Counted from the first letter of the stretch, positions 28,638-37,100 are shown. The stretch: 64,000 bases of DNA from CAXBNB01 sp040151475 (GCF_040151475.1 NZ_JBDKWG010000148.1:90173-154172), one strand, 5' to 3'. Translations and numbers: made by a program. The notes: a model not told the origin generated them from the letters alone.

Positions 28638-29603
28638 TTATTGATAGGTGTTACTTTCAAGAAAACTGCATACATACTCTTTTACTCCTTCTTCCAATTT
28701 ATGAAATTCTTTGTCATAGCCAATACTCCTTAGTTTGGACATGTTGGCTTCAGTGAAGTATTGGTATTTGTCCCGGATATCCTCGGGAGTATCTATAAAT
28801 CCAATTTTTTCTGTAGTGTTGAGTGCAGAAAATACTGCTTTGACTAAGTCCAGAAATGTTCTGGCCTGCCCACTGCCTACATTATAAAGACCACTGTTTT
28901 TTCTGTGGTGCATCAGCCAGTAGCAGATATTTACTACATCATCTACATAAATGAAATCCCTCATTTGTTGCCCGTCCTTAAAGTCTGGATTGTGAGAACG
29001 GAAAAGCTTCATTCCTCCGGTTTTCTTTATTTGATTGTAGGCATGATAGACAACTGAAGCCATTCTTCCCTTATGGTATTCATTTGGCCCATATACATTG
29101 AAAAATTTAAGTCCAGCCCAGAAGAAAGGCTTTTTGTCTTGTTTTACAGCCCATTTGTCAAAATCATTTTTTGAATCTCCGTAGGGATTAAGTGGTTTCA
29201 GATCAAAAATCACTTCTTCATTGTCGTCATAACCCTTGTCGCCAATACCATAAGTAGCAGCAGAGGATGCATAAACAAGTGGAATCTGGTATTCAATGCA
29301 TTTCAGCCATACCATTTTGGAATAGCTGGTGTTGAGTTTATCTAAAAGGTCTCTATCAAATTCAGTGGTATCAGTACGTGCCCCCAGGTGGAATATAAAT
29401 TCTACTTCATGTTGGTTTTGGTCTAACCAGGACTCAAATTTCTCTCTATCTATTTTTTTCTGAACCTTTTTACCTTCCAGGTTTTTGTTTTTCTCAGGGG
29501 TATCAAATTTATCAACGGCAATTATTGAATTGAAATTTTCTTCATTAAGTTTTGAAATCAAACAACTTCCAATAAAGCCGGCGGCACCTGTTACTACAAT
29601 CAT
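28638..29603 (-). CDS. hldD: ADP-L-glycero-D-manno-heptose 6-epimerase-type sugar epimerase
   Basis: 321 residues from ATG 29603. Extended SDR: GAAGFIGS (7-14), Ser in YASSAATYG, Tyr/Lys in YGDSKNDFDKW, and the NVYGPNE and GRMASVVYHAYNQ blocks typical of HldD/RfaD. It interconverts ADP-D,D- and ADP-L,D-heptose for the lipopolysaccharide inner core in the cytoplasm. lpxB, another LPS gene, lies divergently 0.5 kb away. It could instead be a UDP- or GDP-sugar epimerase, but the RMASVV and length features favour HldD. Confidence 0.9.
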   Translation of the reverse strand: MIVVTGAAGFIGSCLISKLNEENFNSIIAVDKFDTPEKNKNLEGKKVQKKIDREKFESWLDQNQHEVEFIFHLGARTDTTEFDRDLLDKLNTSYSKMVWLKCIEYQIPLVYASSAATYGIGDKGYDDNEEVIFDLKPLNPYGDSKNDFDKWAVKQDKKPFFWAGLKFFNVYGPNEYHKGRMASVVYHAYNQIKKTGGMKLFRSHNPDFKDGQQMRDFIYVDDVVNICYWLMHHRKNSGLYNVGSGQARTFLDLVKAVFSALNTTEKIGFIDTPEDIRDKYQYFTEANMSKLRSIGYDKEFHKLEEGVKEYVCSFLESNTYQ

Positions 29604-29619
29604 ATTCTTCAATTTTGTT

Positions 29620-29627
29620 CAAATTTA
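29620..29627 (-). promoter_or_regulatory. Candidate -7 box for hldD
   Basis: Minus strand reads TAAATTTG (TAnnTTTG), 16 bp upstream of ATG 29603. No TTG at 17-23 bp distance, so only half of a promoter is seen. Confidence 0.35.
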
Positions 29628-29673
29628 TATGTAATCAATCAACCTTCATAGAATATAGAGAGTCAATTGTGAA

Positions 29674-29702
29674 TTTGCCTATCTCATGAGTTATTATATT
29701 TG
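29674..29702 (+). promoter_or_regulatory. Bacteroidota-type promoter for queD-lpxB
   Basis: TTTG at 29674-29677, a 17-bp spacer, then TATATTTG at 29695-29702. Transcription would start about 7 bp later, just ahead of ATG 29718. The final TTG of the box is a spurious in-frame start codon, which decides in favour of the ATG. Confidence 0.55.
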
Positions 29703-29717
29703 CATAAAATTCAACAG

Positions 29718-30134
29718 ATGGTATTTGTAAGTAGAAGAGAGCATTTCAACGCTGCACACAGGCTTTATAACCCACAGTGGTCGGATCAGAAAAACGAAGA
29801 GGTTTTTGGTCGATGTGCTAATGTAAACTGGCATGGACATAATTTTGAATTGATTGTCACTGTAAAGGGGAATCCTGATCCGGATACTGGTTTTGTTTTT
29901 GATATGAAGAAAATGGGTGACCTGGTAAAGGAATTTATTATTGAAAAAGTAGATCATAAAAACCTCAATGTTGATGTGCCTTTTATGGAAGGTAAGTTGG
30001 CTAGTTGTGAGAATTTAATCATAGAGTTTTGGAAGATTTTAGCACCTAAAATCAAAGAAGTACGCCCTGACTCTGCTTTGCATTCCCTTAAGCTATATGA
30101 AACTCCGAATAACTTTGTAGAATATTTTGGGTAA
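29718..30134 (+). CDS. queD: 6-carboxytetrahydropterin synthase / 6-pyruvoyl-tetrahydropterin synthase family
   Basis: 138 residues from ATG 29718. Zinc ligands are visible as His in HFNAAHR and the pair in WHGHNF. The active-site Cys sits in GRCANVNWHGHN, the Cys-x5-His-Gly-His arrangement of the family. An Asp-His-Lys block (VDHKNLN) and a C-terminal Glu complete the site. It converts dihydroneopterin triphosphate to a pterin on the route to queuosine (QueD) or tetrahydrobiopterin-like cofactors; no other queuosine gene is in the window to choose. lpxB follows after 12 bp in the same transcript. Confidence 0.92.
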   Translation: MVFVSRREHFNAAHRLYNPQWSDQKNEEVFGRCANVNWHGHNFELIVTVKGNPDPDTGFVFDMKKMGDLVKEFIIEKVDHKNLNVDVPFMEGKLASCENLIIEFWKILAPKIKEVRPDSALHSLKLYETPNNFVEYFG

Positions 30135-30146
30135 GGCATTTGTAAT

Positions 30147-31271
30147 ATGAAATACTACCTAATAGCAGGCGAACGCTCGGGGGATCTTCATGGATCCAAT
30201 CTGATAAAAAGTTTAAAAAAATTGGACTTCAATGCTGAATTTAAAGGGATTGGCGGAGATCAGATGAAAGAATCCGGAATGGATGTGAAAATTCCATATA
30301 CCAAAATGGCCTTCATGGGATTTTGGGAAGTACTGGTCAACTTACGTACGATCACAAAGTACCTGAAGTCAACAAAATCAGACATTGTTGAATATAATCC
30401 TGATGTTGTTATTTTGATAGACTACCCAGGTTTCAATATGCGTGTAGCCAAGTTTGTGCATGCAGCCGGATTCAAGGTTTACTATTATATTTCACCTAAA
30501 ATATGGGCTTGGAATACAAAAAGAGCTTATAAGATAAAGAAATGGGTGAACAAGATGTTTACTATTCTTCCTTTTGAAACAGCTTTTTACAAAAACTTTG
30601 GGATTGAAGTGGATTATGTCGGAAATCCGGTTATGGATGCTGTTAAAAATTATAATTTCGATCTTGACTTTACTGTTAAAAATGGAATTGATCCATCTAA
30701 GACCATATCAGTATTGCCCGGTAGCAGGTGGCAGGAAGTACAGTCTTTTATGGTACAGATTGTAGCTATAGCCAAAGTTTTGCCTGAGTATGATTTCACA
30801 GTTTCCAGAGTGGATAATTTACCTGAGGAACTTTATACACCTGTTTATGGGATTGACAACATCAAACTAATAGTCGGAAATACATATGACTTGGTTAAAA
30901 ATAGTAAAGCTTCCATCGTTACTTCAGGTACCGCTACTTTGGAAACGGCCGTTTTGAATGTTCCAGAAGTGGTGTGCTACAAGACAAGTCCTGTTTCTTA
31001 TTTTATAGCAAAAAGGTTAATAAAAGTTCCCTATATTTCTTTGGTTAACCTCATAATGGATCGGGAAATTGTGAAGGAGCTTATTCAGGATGATTTGAAT
31101 ACCTCAAATCTTAAGGCTGAATTAGAACGAATTATTTCCAACTCCACAGTAAGGTCTAAAATGCTGTTTGAGTACGATGAATTGCGAAGTGCGCTTGGAA
31201 ACGAAGAGGTATCTGCTTTGGCAGCTGGTAAGATGTATGCTTACCTGACTGCCAGGGCAGATAAAACTTAG
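30147..31271 (+). CDS. lpxB: Lipid-A-disaccharide synthase
   Basis: 374 residues, GT19 family. It begins MKYYLIAGERSGDLHGSNL, the LpxB signature (AGExSGDxxG), and has GIGGDQM, ILIDYPGFNMR, YYISPKIWAW, LPGSRWQE and TSGTATLE, all hallmark blocks. It condenses UDP-2,3-diacylglucosamine with lipid X into the tetra-acyl disaccharide of lipid A, at the cytoplasmic face of the inner membrane. Its presence confirms an LPS-bearing Gram-negative host. It shares the queD promoter. Its TAG stop overlaps the stop of the convergent DUF5723 gene by 4 bp. Confidence 0.97.
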   Translation: MKYYLIAGERSGDLHGSNLIKSLKKLDFNAEFKGIGGDQMKESGMDVKIPYTKMAFMGFWEVLVNLRTITKYLKSTKSDIVEYNPDVVILIDYPGFNMRVAKFVHAAGFKVYYYISPKIWAWNTKRAYKIKKWVNKMFTILPFETAFYKNFGIEVDYVGNPVMDAVKNYNFDLDFTVKNGIDPSKTISVLPGSRWQEVQSFMVQIVAIAKVLPEYDFTVSRVDNLPEELYTPVYGIDNIKLIVGNTYDLVKNSKASIVTSGTATLETAVLNVPEVVCYKTSPVSYFIAKRLIKVPYISLVNLIMDREIVKELIQDDLNTSNLKAELERIISNSTVRSKMLFEYDELRSALGNEEVSALAAGKMYAYLTARADKT

Positions 31272-32671
31272 TTGCCTGATTCTGTTTCGATTTCAGGTGT
31301 TGTGTCCTGAGATTCCTGTTTATTGCTTTTGGCTTTCTTAACTTTATCTTTTCTGCCAAATAAGAAGTTAATTCCAAACCTCACATCGGAAGATTGCCAA
31401 CTGGTAGCATCTGCATACCCGATGAAATCGTCAACCATAGTGTAAAGTTGGAAAAATCCGAACCGGGCGGCAAAACCACCACCAATTACAGGAGATTGAT
31501 GAGGCTTTTTGGCAATAGTTGTTGATAAGGTCAGGATTTTCCCAAATTGGTGTGTATAACCTATTCCGAAAGCAGTATTAGGTTTTCCTAGAATGAAATT
31601 ATTAGAAATAGTAGCAGACACCATACCTCTGGGAAACACTTGATAGGTGCCTCCGATAAAAGTTCTGGTGCTCAACTTTGAGGAATATGAATCAGAAGTT
31701 TCTACTTGGTCAAACTTATTTTTGAGAGAATCTTCTAAGGCATCAGTTACATCATTGTCATCTAGTAGCTTCAGATCAAGCCCACCGAAATCTATTTCAG
31801 TGTTATTAGCAGTATAATTTACTACTTCTTCTTTCCAGGTAATACCTCCAATATCGTTTATAGCGAATGAAAGGTTGATTTTGTCATTTAATTCAAGTTC
31901 TCCACCTAAATCAAAACCAAGTCCTTTGTTTGAATTGCCCATGATGTAAGTATCAATATCATCTTCATCTACTTCTAATCCAGCTGTATGAATTACAGGA
32001 GCATCGACTGCTATGTTGAGGTGGTAGTTGTCTTCTTGTGTGTCTATACTTACAGAAAAGTCATCTGCTGTTTTAATGTTGCTGATGCCTTGTAGCAGTT
32101 TTATGCGAGCACCTACTCTCAGTTTCCTAGATCCCAATACTTCCAATTGATGCGCATACCCAACTCCTATTTCTCTGAAATAGGTAGCGTTAACTTTGGC
32201 TTCATCTTCTATCAATTTTTTACCAACATAATCTCCACTTCCTCTCCATGCATATTCCAGCAAGTTTACGGGATAAGACATTCCTGCAAAGGCTCTTTCA
32301 TTGGCGAAGAATGTAATGGCTCCATAATCTTTTAATCTAACACCAACCTGTAGTAATGAAATAGTAGTACTGAAATTCAGGTTGTTGCCTTTCTTTAATT
32401 TTGACAGCAAGTTGTCAATATCCAGTTTGACGGAATCTTCCCCAGGTACGTCAACAATCACATCATTATAGGAAAAACTGTTGTTTAGGCTAAGGTTGAT
32501 GCCTGATATAGCAGGTAAAGAAACATACACCTTGGAATCCGGAAAAAACGAAGGATTCAGATGATTGGCTTGAGGAGTGGCCTTTCCCATGTGGTAAAAG
32601 GTCAGGTCGTTTTGTGCTTTGGTAGTAAATGCCAGTAACACTGTAATGAACAATACTATATATATTTTCAT
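31268..32671 (-). CDS. DUF5723-type outer-membrane protein
   Basis: 467 residues with a signal peptide (1-19, ending TKAQ). The early block GKATPQANHLNPSFFPDSKVYVSLP resembles the N-terminal LNPxF pattern of DUF5723 proteins of Bacteroidota (family by recollection). The remainder alternates in a barrel-like pattern (RTFIGGTYQVFPRGMVSATIS, FGIGYTHQFGKILTLSTT, FFQLYTMVDDFIGY), consistent with an outer-membrane barrel of the FadL/PorV-like fold. The last 30 residues are charged (RKDKVKKAKSNKQESQ), a hydrophilic tail after the last strand. It lies 60 bp downstream of a large lipoprotein gene and is probably co-transcribed. Confidence 0.78.
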   Translation of the reverse strand: MKIYIVLFITVLLAFTTKAQNDLTFYHMGKATPQANHLNPSFFPDSKVYVSLPAISGINLSLNNSFSYNDVIVDVPGEDSVKLDIDNLLSKLKKGNNLNFSTTISLLQVGVRLKDYGAITFFANERAFAGMSYPVNLLEYAWRGSGDYVGKKLIEDEAKVNATYFREIGVGYAHQLEVLGSRKLRVGARIKLLQGISNIKTADDFSVSIDTQEDNYHLNIAVDAPVIHTAGLEVDEDDIDTYIMGNSNKGLGFDLGGELELNDKINLSFAINDIGGITWKEEVVNYTANNTEIDFGGLDLKLLDDNDVTDALEDSLKNKFDQVETSDSYSSKLSTRTFIGGTYQVFPRGMVSATISNNFILGKPNTAFGIGYTHQFGKILTLSTTIAKKPHQSPVIGGGFAARFGFFQLYTMVDDFIGYADATSWQSSDVRFGINFLFGRKDKVKKAKSNKQESQDTTPEIETESGN

Positions 32672-32731
32672 TTGTTTATTTTTTTATTGGGGGAATTCTA
32701 ATTGTTTAGATTTTGAATTCACTTAGGTTGA

Positions 32732-34342
32732 TCAATCGTTTAAGTCAATAGTAGTGGTGATTTCACCTGAAAGGGACAAATCAAACGTGAGTTGATAGTC
32801 TGAAAATATTTTCACGAATGTGTCATTTTCAGCATCAAATGAAGAAGCATGTACGACAGCCAGTATTTTACTGCCGTTGATGAAAGCATCGATACCTTCT
32901 CTTGACAAGGTAATGTCTGTAGTACTTTGAGCTGGTGTACTCACCCTGCCATCGGCATCTACAACCGGAGATTTTAATACTATCTGATTAAGGATTTCAT
33001 GAAGTAATGTTCCATTGGTATCCAAAATTTGTAAATCTACAGATCCGTTTAATGGCAATTCGTTGGTGGATATTACCCGAATGGTTAAAGATTCAGCATC
33101 ATCCAAATCGATATCATCTATATCAAAATCTATTTCTGTACTAAAGTCCTGCATTTTTACATCCAATGGAATTTCAACAGTAGCAGCTACTTCAATGGAA
33201 CTCTGATCTATGAGGAAATTATTGAAAAGTGGTCCCGGAGACCCGTCAGGGTTAGTTGTTCCATTGATTGGCACACTGATATTGGTAGGTGTCATGTTTA
33301 ACAAATCCTGAATATTGCTATTGGCTCTTGATATTTCTATTTGGGTGTTTGCTGTTTCACCTGCTTTGGTAGGAGCGTTGATCTCAATGCCGTCATCAAC
33401 TATTGACCCTTGCAGTACAACAGAGTTACCATTGTTGTCACGGGCAGTCATGCCTGAAAGATCAAGCTTAATAGGAATACCATACTCATTGGTAATTTCA
33501 AACTTAACTTTAGGGTCGTTTAATGCAAGACCAGTACTGCTAAAGTCTTCAAAAAAATCAAGGTCTATAGATTGATTTTGAAGAGTGACCTCTGTCAGGC
33601 CAAAATCACCGAATATTTGCGATATTTCTATTTCTGAAATTACTATTTTGATGTCTAAATTGTCAGACGCTTTGGTTCTTGCTCCTACGGGAATATTAAT
33701 ATTACCTTCTAATACAAATTCAAACTCATTTTTACCATTGTTGCTGTTCAATACTGTTTTGAAGTTGGATAACGAGGTTTGATTCAGATCAGTAATATTT
33801 TCTCTAACAGTTGAAGAAATACTAAAATCATCTACACTGTTAATATTTTTAGTGCCTACTGTTGTAGCGATATAGTCAACAGTCCCTTCAAAGGTTGATG
33901 TCACTTCTATTGAAAGCATACCTGAGAGGTAAAAGAGTGAATCGATTAAATCTCCACCGGTTTCTTCAGGAAACTCCAGTGTGAAGGTGGTTTTAGGTAT
34001 TGGTATTGTAGTTGATACGGGACTGGGCTCTGAGTCAATTAACCCAAGGTTGTAATTGATGTTGTTCTCAATACGACCAAAGCTAACAAAGTCTGAAGAA
34101 ATCTGGAATGATGAATTGTCTCGGTAAATAATACTCAATGAAAGGTCATCCTTTTCATTTATTTCAACTTCCTGATCATCAATATCTTCAATGAGTTCTT
34201 TCACAGTGTATGAAGCACTTCCAATTGGTATAGCTACACTTGGTGAATAGGTAAGGTCTTTAAGGTTGTCAATTTCTAAATCTCCCAAATTACACCCATA
34301 TAGAAATAGGGTAAGAATGGTTAGTTGGATAAGTTTCCGCAT
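32732..34342 (-). CDS. Large lipoprotein of unknown function
   Basis: 536 residues. The N-terminus MRKLIQLTILTLFLYGC is a lipoprotein signal with Cys17; NLGDLE follows, and acidic residues after the Cys can act as a surface-export signal in Bacteroidota. The rest is acidic, rich in Asp, Ile, Ser and Thr, with repeating beta-strand patterns (IEITSTFEG..., AATVEIPLDVKMQDF, SLTIRVISTNELPLNGSVDLQI), suggesting several beta-sandwich modules. No family is recognised. It is upstream of, and in line with, the DUF5723 barrel gene; the two probably make one envelope complex (inference). Confidence 0.72.
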   Translation of the reverse strand: MRKLIQLTILTLFLYGCNLGDLEIDNLKDLTYSPSVAIPIGSASYTVKELIEDIDDQEVEINEKDDLSLSIIYRDNSSFQISSDFVSFGRIENNINYNLGLIDSEPSPVSTTIPIPKTTFTLEFPEETGGDLIDSLFYLSGMLSIEVTSTFEGTVDYIATTVGTKNINSVDDFSISSTVRENITDLNQTSLSNFKTVLNSNNGKNEFEFVLEGNINIPVGARTKASDNLDIKIVISEIEISQIFGDFGLTEVTLQNQSIDLDFFEDFSSTGLALNDPKVKFEITNEYGIPIKLDLSGMTARDNNGNSVVLQGSIVDDGIEINAPTKAGETANTQIEISRANSNIQDLLNMTPTNISVPINGTTNPDGSPGPLFNNFLIDQSSIEVAATVEIPLDVKMQDFSTEIDFDIDDIDLDDAESLTIRVISTNELPLNGSVDLQILDTNGTLLHEILNQIVLKSPVVDADGRVSTPAQSTTDITLSREGIDAFINGSKILAVVHASSFDAENDTFVKIFSDYQLTFDLSLSGEITTTIDLND

Positions 34343-34706
34343 ACTAAATTATTTTAGTGACACATAGATAGGCAGGTTATTCCATCAATTTGAATGAAGC
34401 AAGATGCCGGTTTTTTGAAATCAAAAAAATCAGTTAATTATTTATCTTTTTTGATTTCAAAAAAAGATTTTAGACTGACTATTGCGCACATTGTTGGGGT
34501 AAATGCTGATAAATTTAATGTAATTATTGGGAATGGAATGACTCTAAACTATAATTATTTTATTCTGGATGTTTCGTAAGAAATATAGGTACGGTTAAAC
34601 CTGTGGATGCAAATGGGGATATTAATTATTTGACTTTACTGAGAAAATCAATTTGCTAGAATTATCGCCATTCCAGGTATATATTTTTTTGATGCCACTT
34701 AAGATA
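34343..34706. other. 364-bp intergenic region with an A/T palindrome
   Basis: No gene is convincing here. A 61-codon plus-strand frame (34394-34579) has no recognisable features and runs through the inverted repeat. The region is very A+T-rich and contains the repeat listed at 34411-34464. It lies downstream of the exported-enzyme cluster and upstream of the large lipoprotein gene. Confidence 0.5.
34411..34464. repeat. Perfect 18-bp inverted repeat
   Basis: Left arm 34411-34428 (TTTTTTGAAATCAAAAAA) and right arm 34447-34464 are exact reverse complements, separated by 18 bp. Each arm is itself nearly palindromic, differing only in the central two base pairs. It can form a long A/T stem, or serve as two operator-like sites. 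It lies about 240 bp beyond the last gene of the minus-strand cluster and about 70 bp upstream of the lipoprotein start. Confidence 0.7.
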
Positions 34707-35279
34707 TTATTGTTCTACTTCAACTATCATTTCAATCTCTACTGCAATATTTCCGGGTAGTGAACCCATACCAACGGCAGCTCGGGCGTGTTTGCCTTTG
34801 TCACCAAAAACTTCAACCATTAAATCTGAGTAGCCATTGACAACTTTTGGGTGCTCGGTAAAATCCGGTGCAGCGTTTACCATTCCCAATACTTTTACTA
34901 TCTTTTTCACTTTATTTAGGTTACCCAATTCTGCTTTTAATACAGAGAGTTGATTTATAGCTGTGATACGAGCAGCTTCATAGCCTTGTTCTATGCTTAA
35001 ATCTGCTCCTACTTTTCCTGTGATGTTTTCACCATTTTGCTGAAGTGGCCCTTTGCCAGCCATAAAAATAAGATTACCCACTCTAACGGCATTCACGTAA
35101 TTGGCTACTGGTGCAGAAGGGTCACTGAGTTCTATTCCTAGTATTTTCAGTTTTGCTTCAGGGTCGTAATCTGAAAAAGACTCTTCTGTAACTGTAGGTT
35201 TGTTTTCATCTTTTTGAATTGAAGAACAGGAAACGATATATAAGGATAGAAATAAAACGCCTGGGATTTTGTTTTTCAT
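34707..35279 (-). CDS. RidA-family protein, lipoprotein form
   Basis: 190 residues from ATG 35279 (the TTG two codons earlier is less likely). Residues 1-19 form a lipoprotein signal ending IVSC (Cys18). The RidA-fold core (about 45-188) shows VGNLIFMAGKGP near residue 75 and, near the end, HARAAVGMGSLPGNIAVEIEMI, which keeps the arginine equivalent to Arg105 of E. coli RidA that binds the imine carboxylate. RidA proteins hydrolyse 2-aminoacrylate and other enamine/imine products of PLP enzymes to 2-oxoacids and ammonia, normally in the cytoplasm. Here the signal places it on a membrane facing the periplasm or the surface. It is the last gene of the minus-strand cluster beginning at 40556, and a large hairpin separates it from the PLP enzyme gene. 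Confidence 0.87.
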   Translation of the reverse strand: MKNKIPGVLFLSLYIVSCSSIQKDENKPTVTEESFSDYDPEAKLKILGIELSDPSAPVANYVNAVRVGNLIFMAGKGPLQQNGENITGKVGADLSIEQGYEAARITAINQLSVLKAELGNLNKVKKIVKVLGMVNAAPDFTEHPKVVNGYSDLMVEVFGDKGKHARAAVGMGSLPGNIAVEIEMIVEVEQ

Positions 35280-35320
35280 TGTCAAATAAATTGGTCGAGG
35301 TGACAGTTTTTTACTTATTT

Positions 35321-35382
35321 AATAGCACAAAGTTGGTGTTTTCTCTATTAGAAGAAACCCCTGACCTTGTGCTATTTTTTTC
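35321..35382. terminator. Branched hairpin with a plus-strand T-run, between the PLP-enzyme and RidA genes
   Basis: Ten-bp arms (35321-35330 and 35367-35376) pair perfectly. The 36-bp interior can form a second, imperfect stem. On the plus strand it is followed by a run of eight T (35375 onward), a terminator shape; on the minus strand, the direction of the genes, the trailing sequence is only weakly T-rich. It may partly separate RidA from the upstream genes, stabilise the mRNA, or stop antisense transcripts. Confidence 0.5.
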
Positions 35383-35397
35383 AGTCTATGGATTGAA

Positions 35398-36612
35398 CTA
35401 TGCATTGGCCAATATTTCTGCCACTCTTTTGGCCACTATTCTTTCTTGCCCTGGCTCCATCATCCAGGTAGTTATTCCTATGTGGTCACTTCCGCCTACT
35501 GTTTCAATTGAGGGGTGTCCATCTTTTAGTTTTTTGCGTGCATCATTTGCACTGATCTTAACTATATTCTCATCCCATTTGATTCTTAAAGAGGGCACAT
35601 GATTGGCATATGGAGGCACATATATTTCAGTCTCAACACCTTTAACCGACTTTGCACTGTCGCTGATAAGTTTGATTTGAGCTTCCCACATTTTCCATTC
35701 TTTATCATGGTCTTTTGCCAGATACATTTCAAGAGCCACCAACATTCCCAGTACTTCTTCTTTATTTACTTTCATGCCTCTTCCGATGGTGGTGCCACGT
35801 GGTGGAGTATGCAATCTTGCTGCTTCGATGTATTTTCTTTTACCCAAAAGCAACCCGGCACTTTGTGGTCCCCTGATTCCTTTTCCTCCGGAAAAAGCAA
35901 CCAGGTCAAATCCCATTTTTGTGAATTTGAAAAGATTTTCAACCGGAGGAACATCTGCAGCACAGTCAATGAATGTGGGAATACCATGTTTTTTGCCCAA
36001 TGCTATAAATTCTTCGTGTTTAATCTCACCATTGTCTGTGTTTGCATTAAGAAACCACAGCATAGCTGTTTTATCATTGATTGCTTTTTCCAGCGCTTTG
36101 GTATTTTTTACACTAATAATTTTGGCTCCTGCATTTAACAATGCATGTGTATATCCTATGCTGTGTCCGTCTTGAATAATAACTTCATGTTTCAAACCAG
36201 TCACATCTGGAAGCTGAGCCACCTTTTGATTATCCATTCCGGCAATCACACCTGCAACTCCTATAGTCATTGCCCCGAATGCTCCGGAAGATACTGTTGC
36301 ATATTCGCATTCGAGCAGGGAAGCAATGCGCTCTCCAACCTTGTCATGTAATTCATCAAGGTTAACGTATTCCGTAGCACCATAAGTAATGGCTGATGTT
36401 ACTTCATCTCTCATAAGAGACCCAGTCATTGAAGTATAAGTACCGGCAGCATTAATGAAGGTTCTTAAACCTAATTCTTTGAAGAAATCTCTTGATGTTG
36501 TTTTGGCTACCGTTTCACCCGCCAATTGAGTTGTGATGAGCCCACTGCCCATCAGTCCACCTAAAACAGGAAGACTCGACATTCTTTTTAATAATTTTCT
36601 TCTACTAAGCAT
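35398..36612 (-). CDS. Tat-exported SelA-like PLP-dependent enzyme (ammonia-lyase type)
   Basis: 404 residues. The N-terminus SRRKLLKRM followed by a hydrophobic stretch and TQLAGETVA is a twin-arginine (Tat) signal, which fits a protein exported folded with its cofactor. The mature part matches the SelA-related fold-type I family: INAAGTYTSMTGSLM, EYVNLDELHDKVGERIASLL, VSSGAFGAMT, FIDCAADVPP and the Schiff-base lysine in LVAFSGGKGIRGPQSAG. Studied relatives include D-glucosaminate-6-phosphate ammonia-lyase (DgaE), which eliminates water and releases ammonia through an enamine. Neighbouring RidA genes fit such chemistry. Whether the substrate is a hydroxy amino acid or amino sugar acid is unknown. 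True selenocysteine synthase is unlikely given export. Confidence 0.85.
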   Translation of the reverse strand: MLSRRKLLKRMSSLPVLGGLMGSGLITTQLAGETVAKTTSRDFFKELGLRTFINAAGTYTSMTGSLMRDEVTSAITYGATEYVNLDELHDKVGERIASLLECEYATVSSGAFGAMTIGVAGVIAGMDNQKVAQLPDVTGLKHEVIIQDGHSIGYTHALLNAGAKIISVKNTKALEKAINDKTAMLWFLNANTDNGEIKHEEFIALGKKHGIPTFIDCAADVPPVENLFKFTKMGFDLVAFSGGKGIRGPQSAGLLLGKRKYIEAARLHTPPRGTTIGRGMKVNKEEVLGMLVALEMYLAKDHDKEWKMWEAQIKLISDSAKSVKGVETEIYVPPYANHVPSLRIKWDENIVKISANDARKKLKDGHPSIETVGGSDHIGITTWMMEPGQERIVAKRVAEILANA

Positions 36613-36632
36613 GTTTTTATGTTCTGTTTTTT

Positions 36633-37100
36633 TTAATCCAAAGCTGCTATGCAGTCGATTTCTACCAGTGAATCCCCTGGTACACCACCATATGTAGCCA
36701 CTGTAGTTCTAACAGGTGGGTTCATGCCGAATCTTCCACGATATACTTCATTCATGTCTTTGTAATCATTAAGATCGTTGAGATACACATTTACTTTCAA
36801 AACTTTCTCCATTGAGGAGCCATTTTTCTTCAGTTCTCTTTCGAGTTCGTCTAGTACTTCTTTGGTGTGTACTTTAATATCACCTTCTTTGTGGTAGCCT
36901 TTCCCGGCAATGTAAAGTGTGTTTCCATGCTTCACTGCTCCTGAGAATAGGGGCATATTGTTATCCTGAACTATTTCTCCAACAACTTCTTTCGTAGTGC
37001 TTTCTTTGCTTATAGCATTTGCAGTACCAACACCAAAAATTGCTGCTAGTGATAACCCTATTTTTTTGAATGACGACCTTCTGCTTGTTTTGTTTTCCAT
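36633..37100 (-). CDS. RidA-family protein with an export signal
   Basis: 155 residues. The N-terminus SRRSSFKKIGLSLAAIFGVGTANA is a Tat-like signal (twin Arg at 7-8). The core shows HGNTLYIAGKGYH, VLKVNVYLNDLNDYKDMNEVY, and the terminal block NPPVRTTVATYGGVPGDSLVEIDCIA with the RidA arginine retained. It should hydrolyse an imine or enamine released by the PLP enzyme whose gene begins 20 bp downstream. It is distinct from the lipoprotein RidA at the cluster end: different signal type, shorter, different active-site flank, so the pair may handle two intermediates or two locations. Confidence 0.87.
   Translation of the reverse strand: MENKTSRRSSFKKIGLSLAAIFGVGTANAISKESTTKEVVGEIVQDNNMPLFSGAVKHGNTLYIAGKGYHKEGDIKVHTKEVLDELERELKKNGSSMEKVLKVNVYLNDLNDYKDMNEVYRGRFGMNPPVRTTVATYGGVPGDSLVEIDCIAALD

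Noticed and set aside
34394..34579. 61-codon plus-strand frame in the intergenic region
   Set aside because: It runs through the inverted repeat, has no recognisable motif and no promoter box.
35599..36138. Long plus-strand frames of 130-180 codons over the PLP enzyme gene
   Set aside because: They are antisense shadows; the minus strand carries a complete enzyme with signal and PLP lysine.
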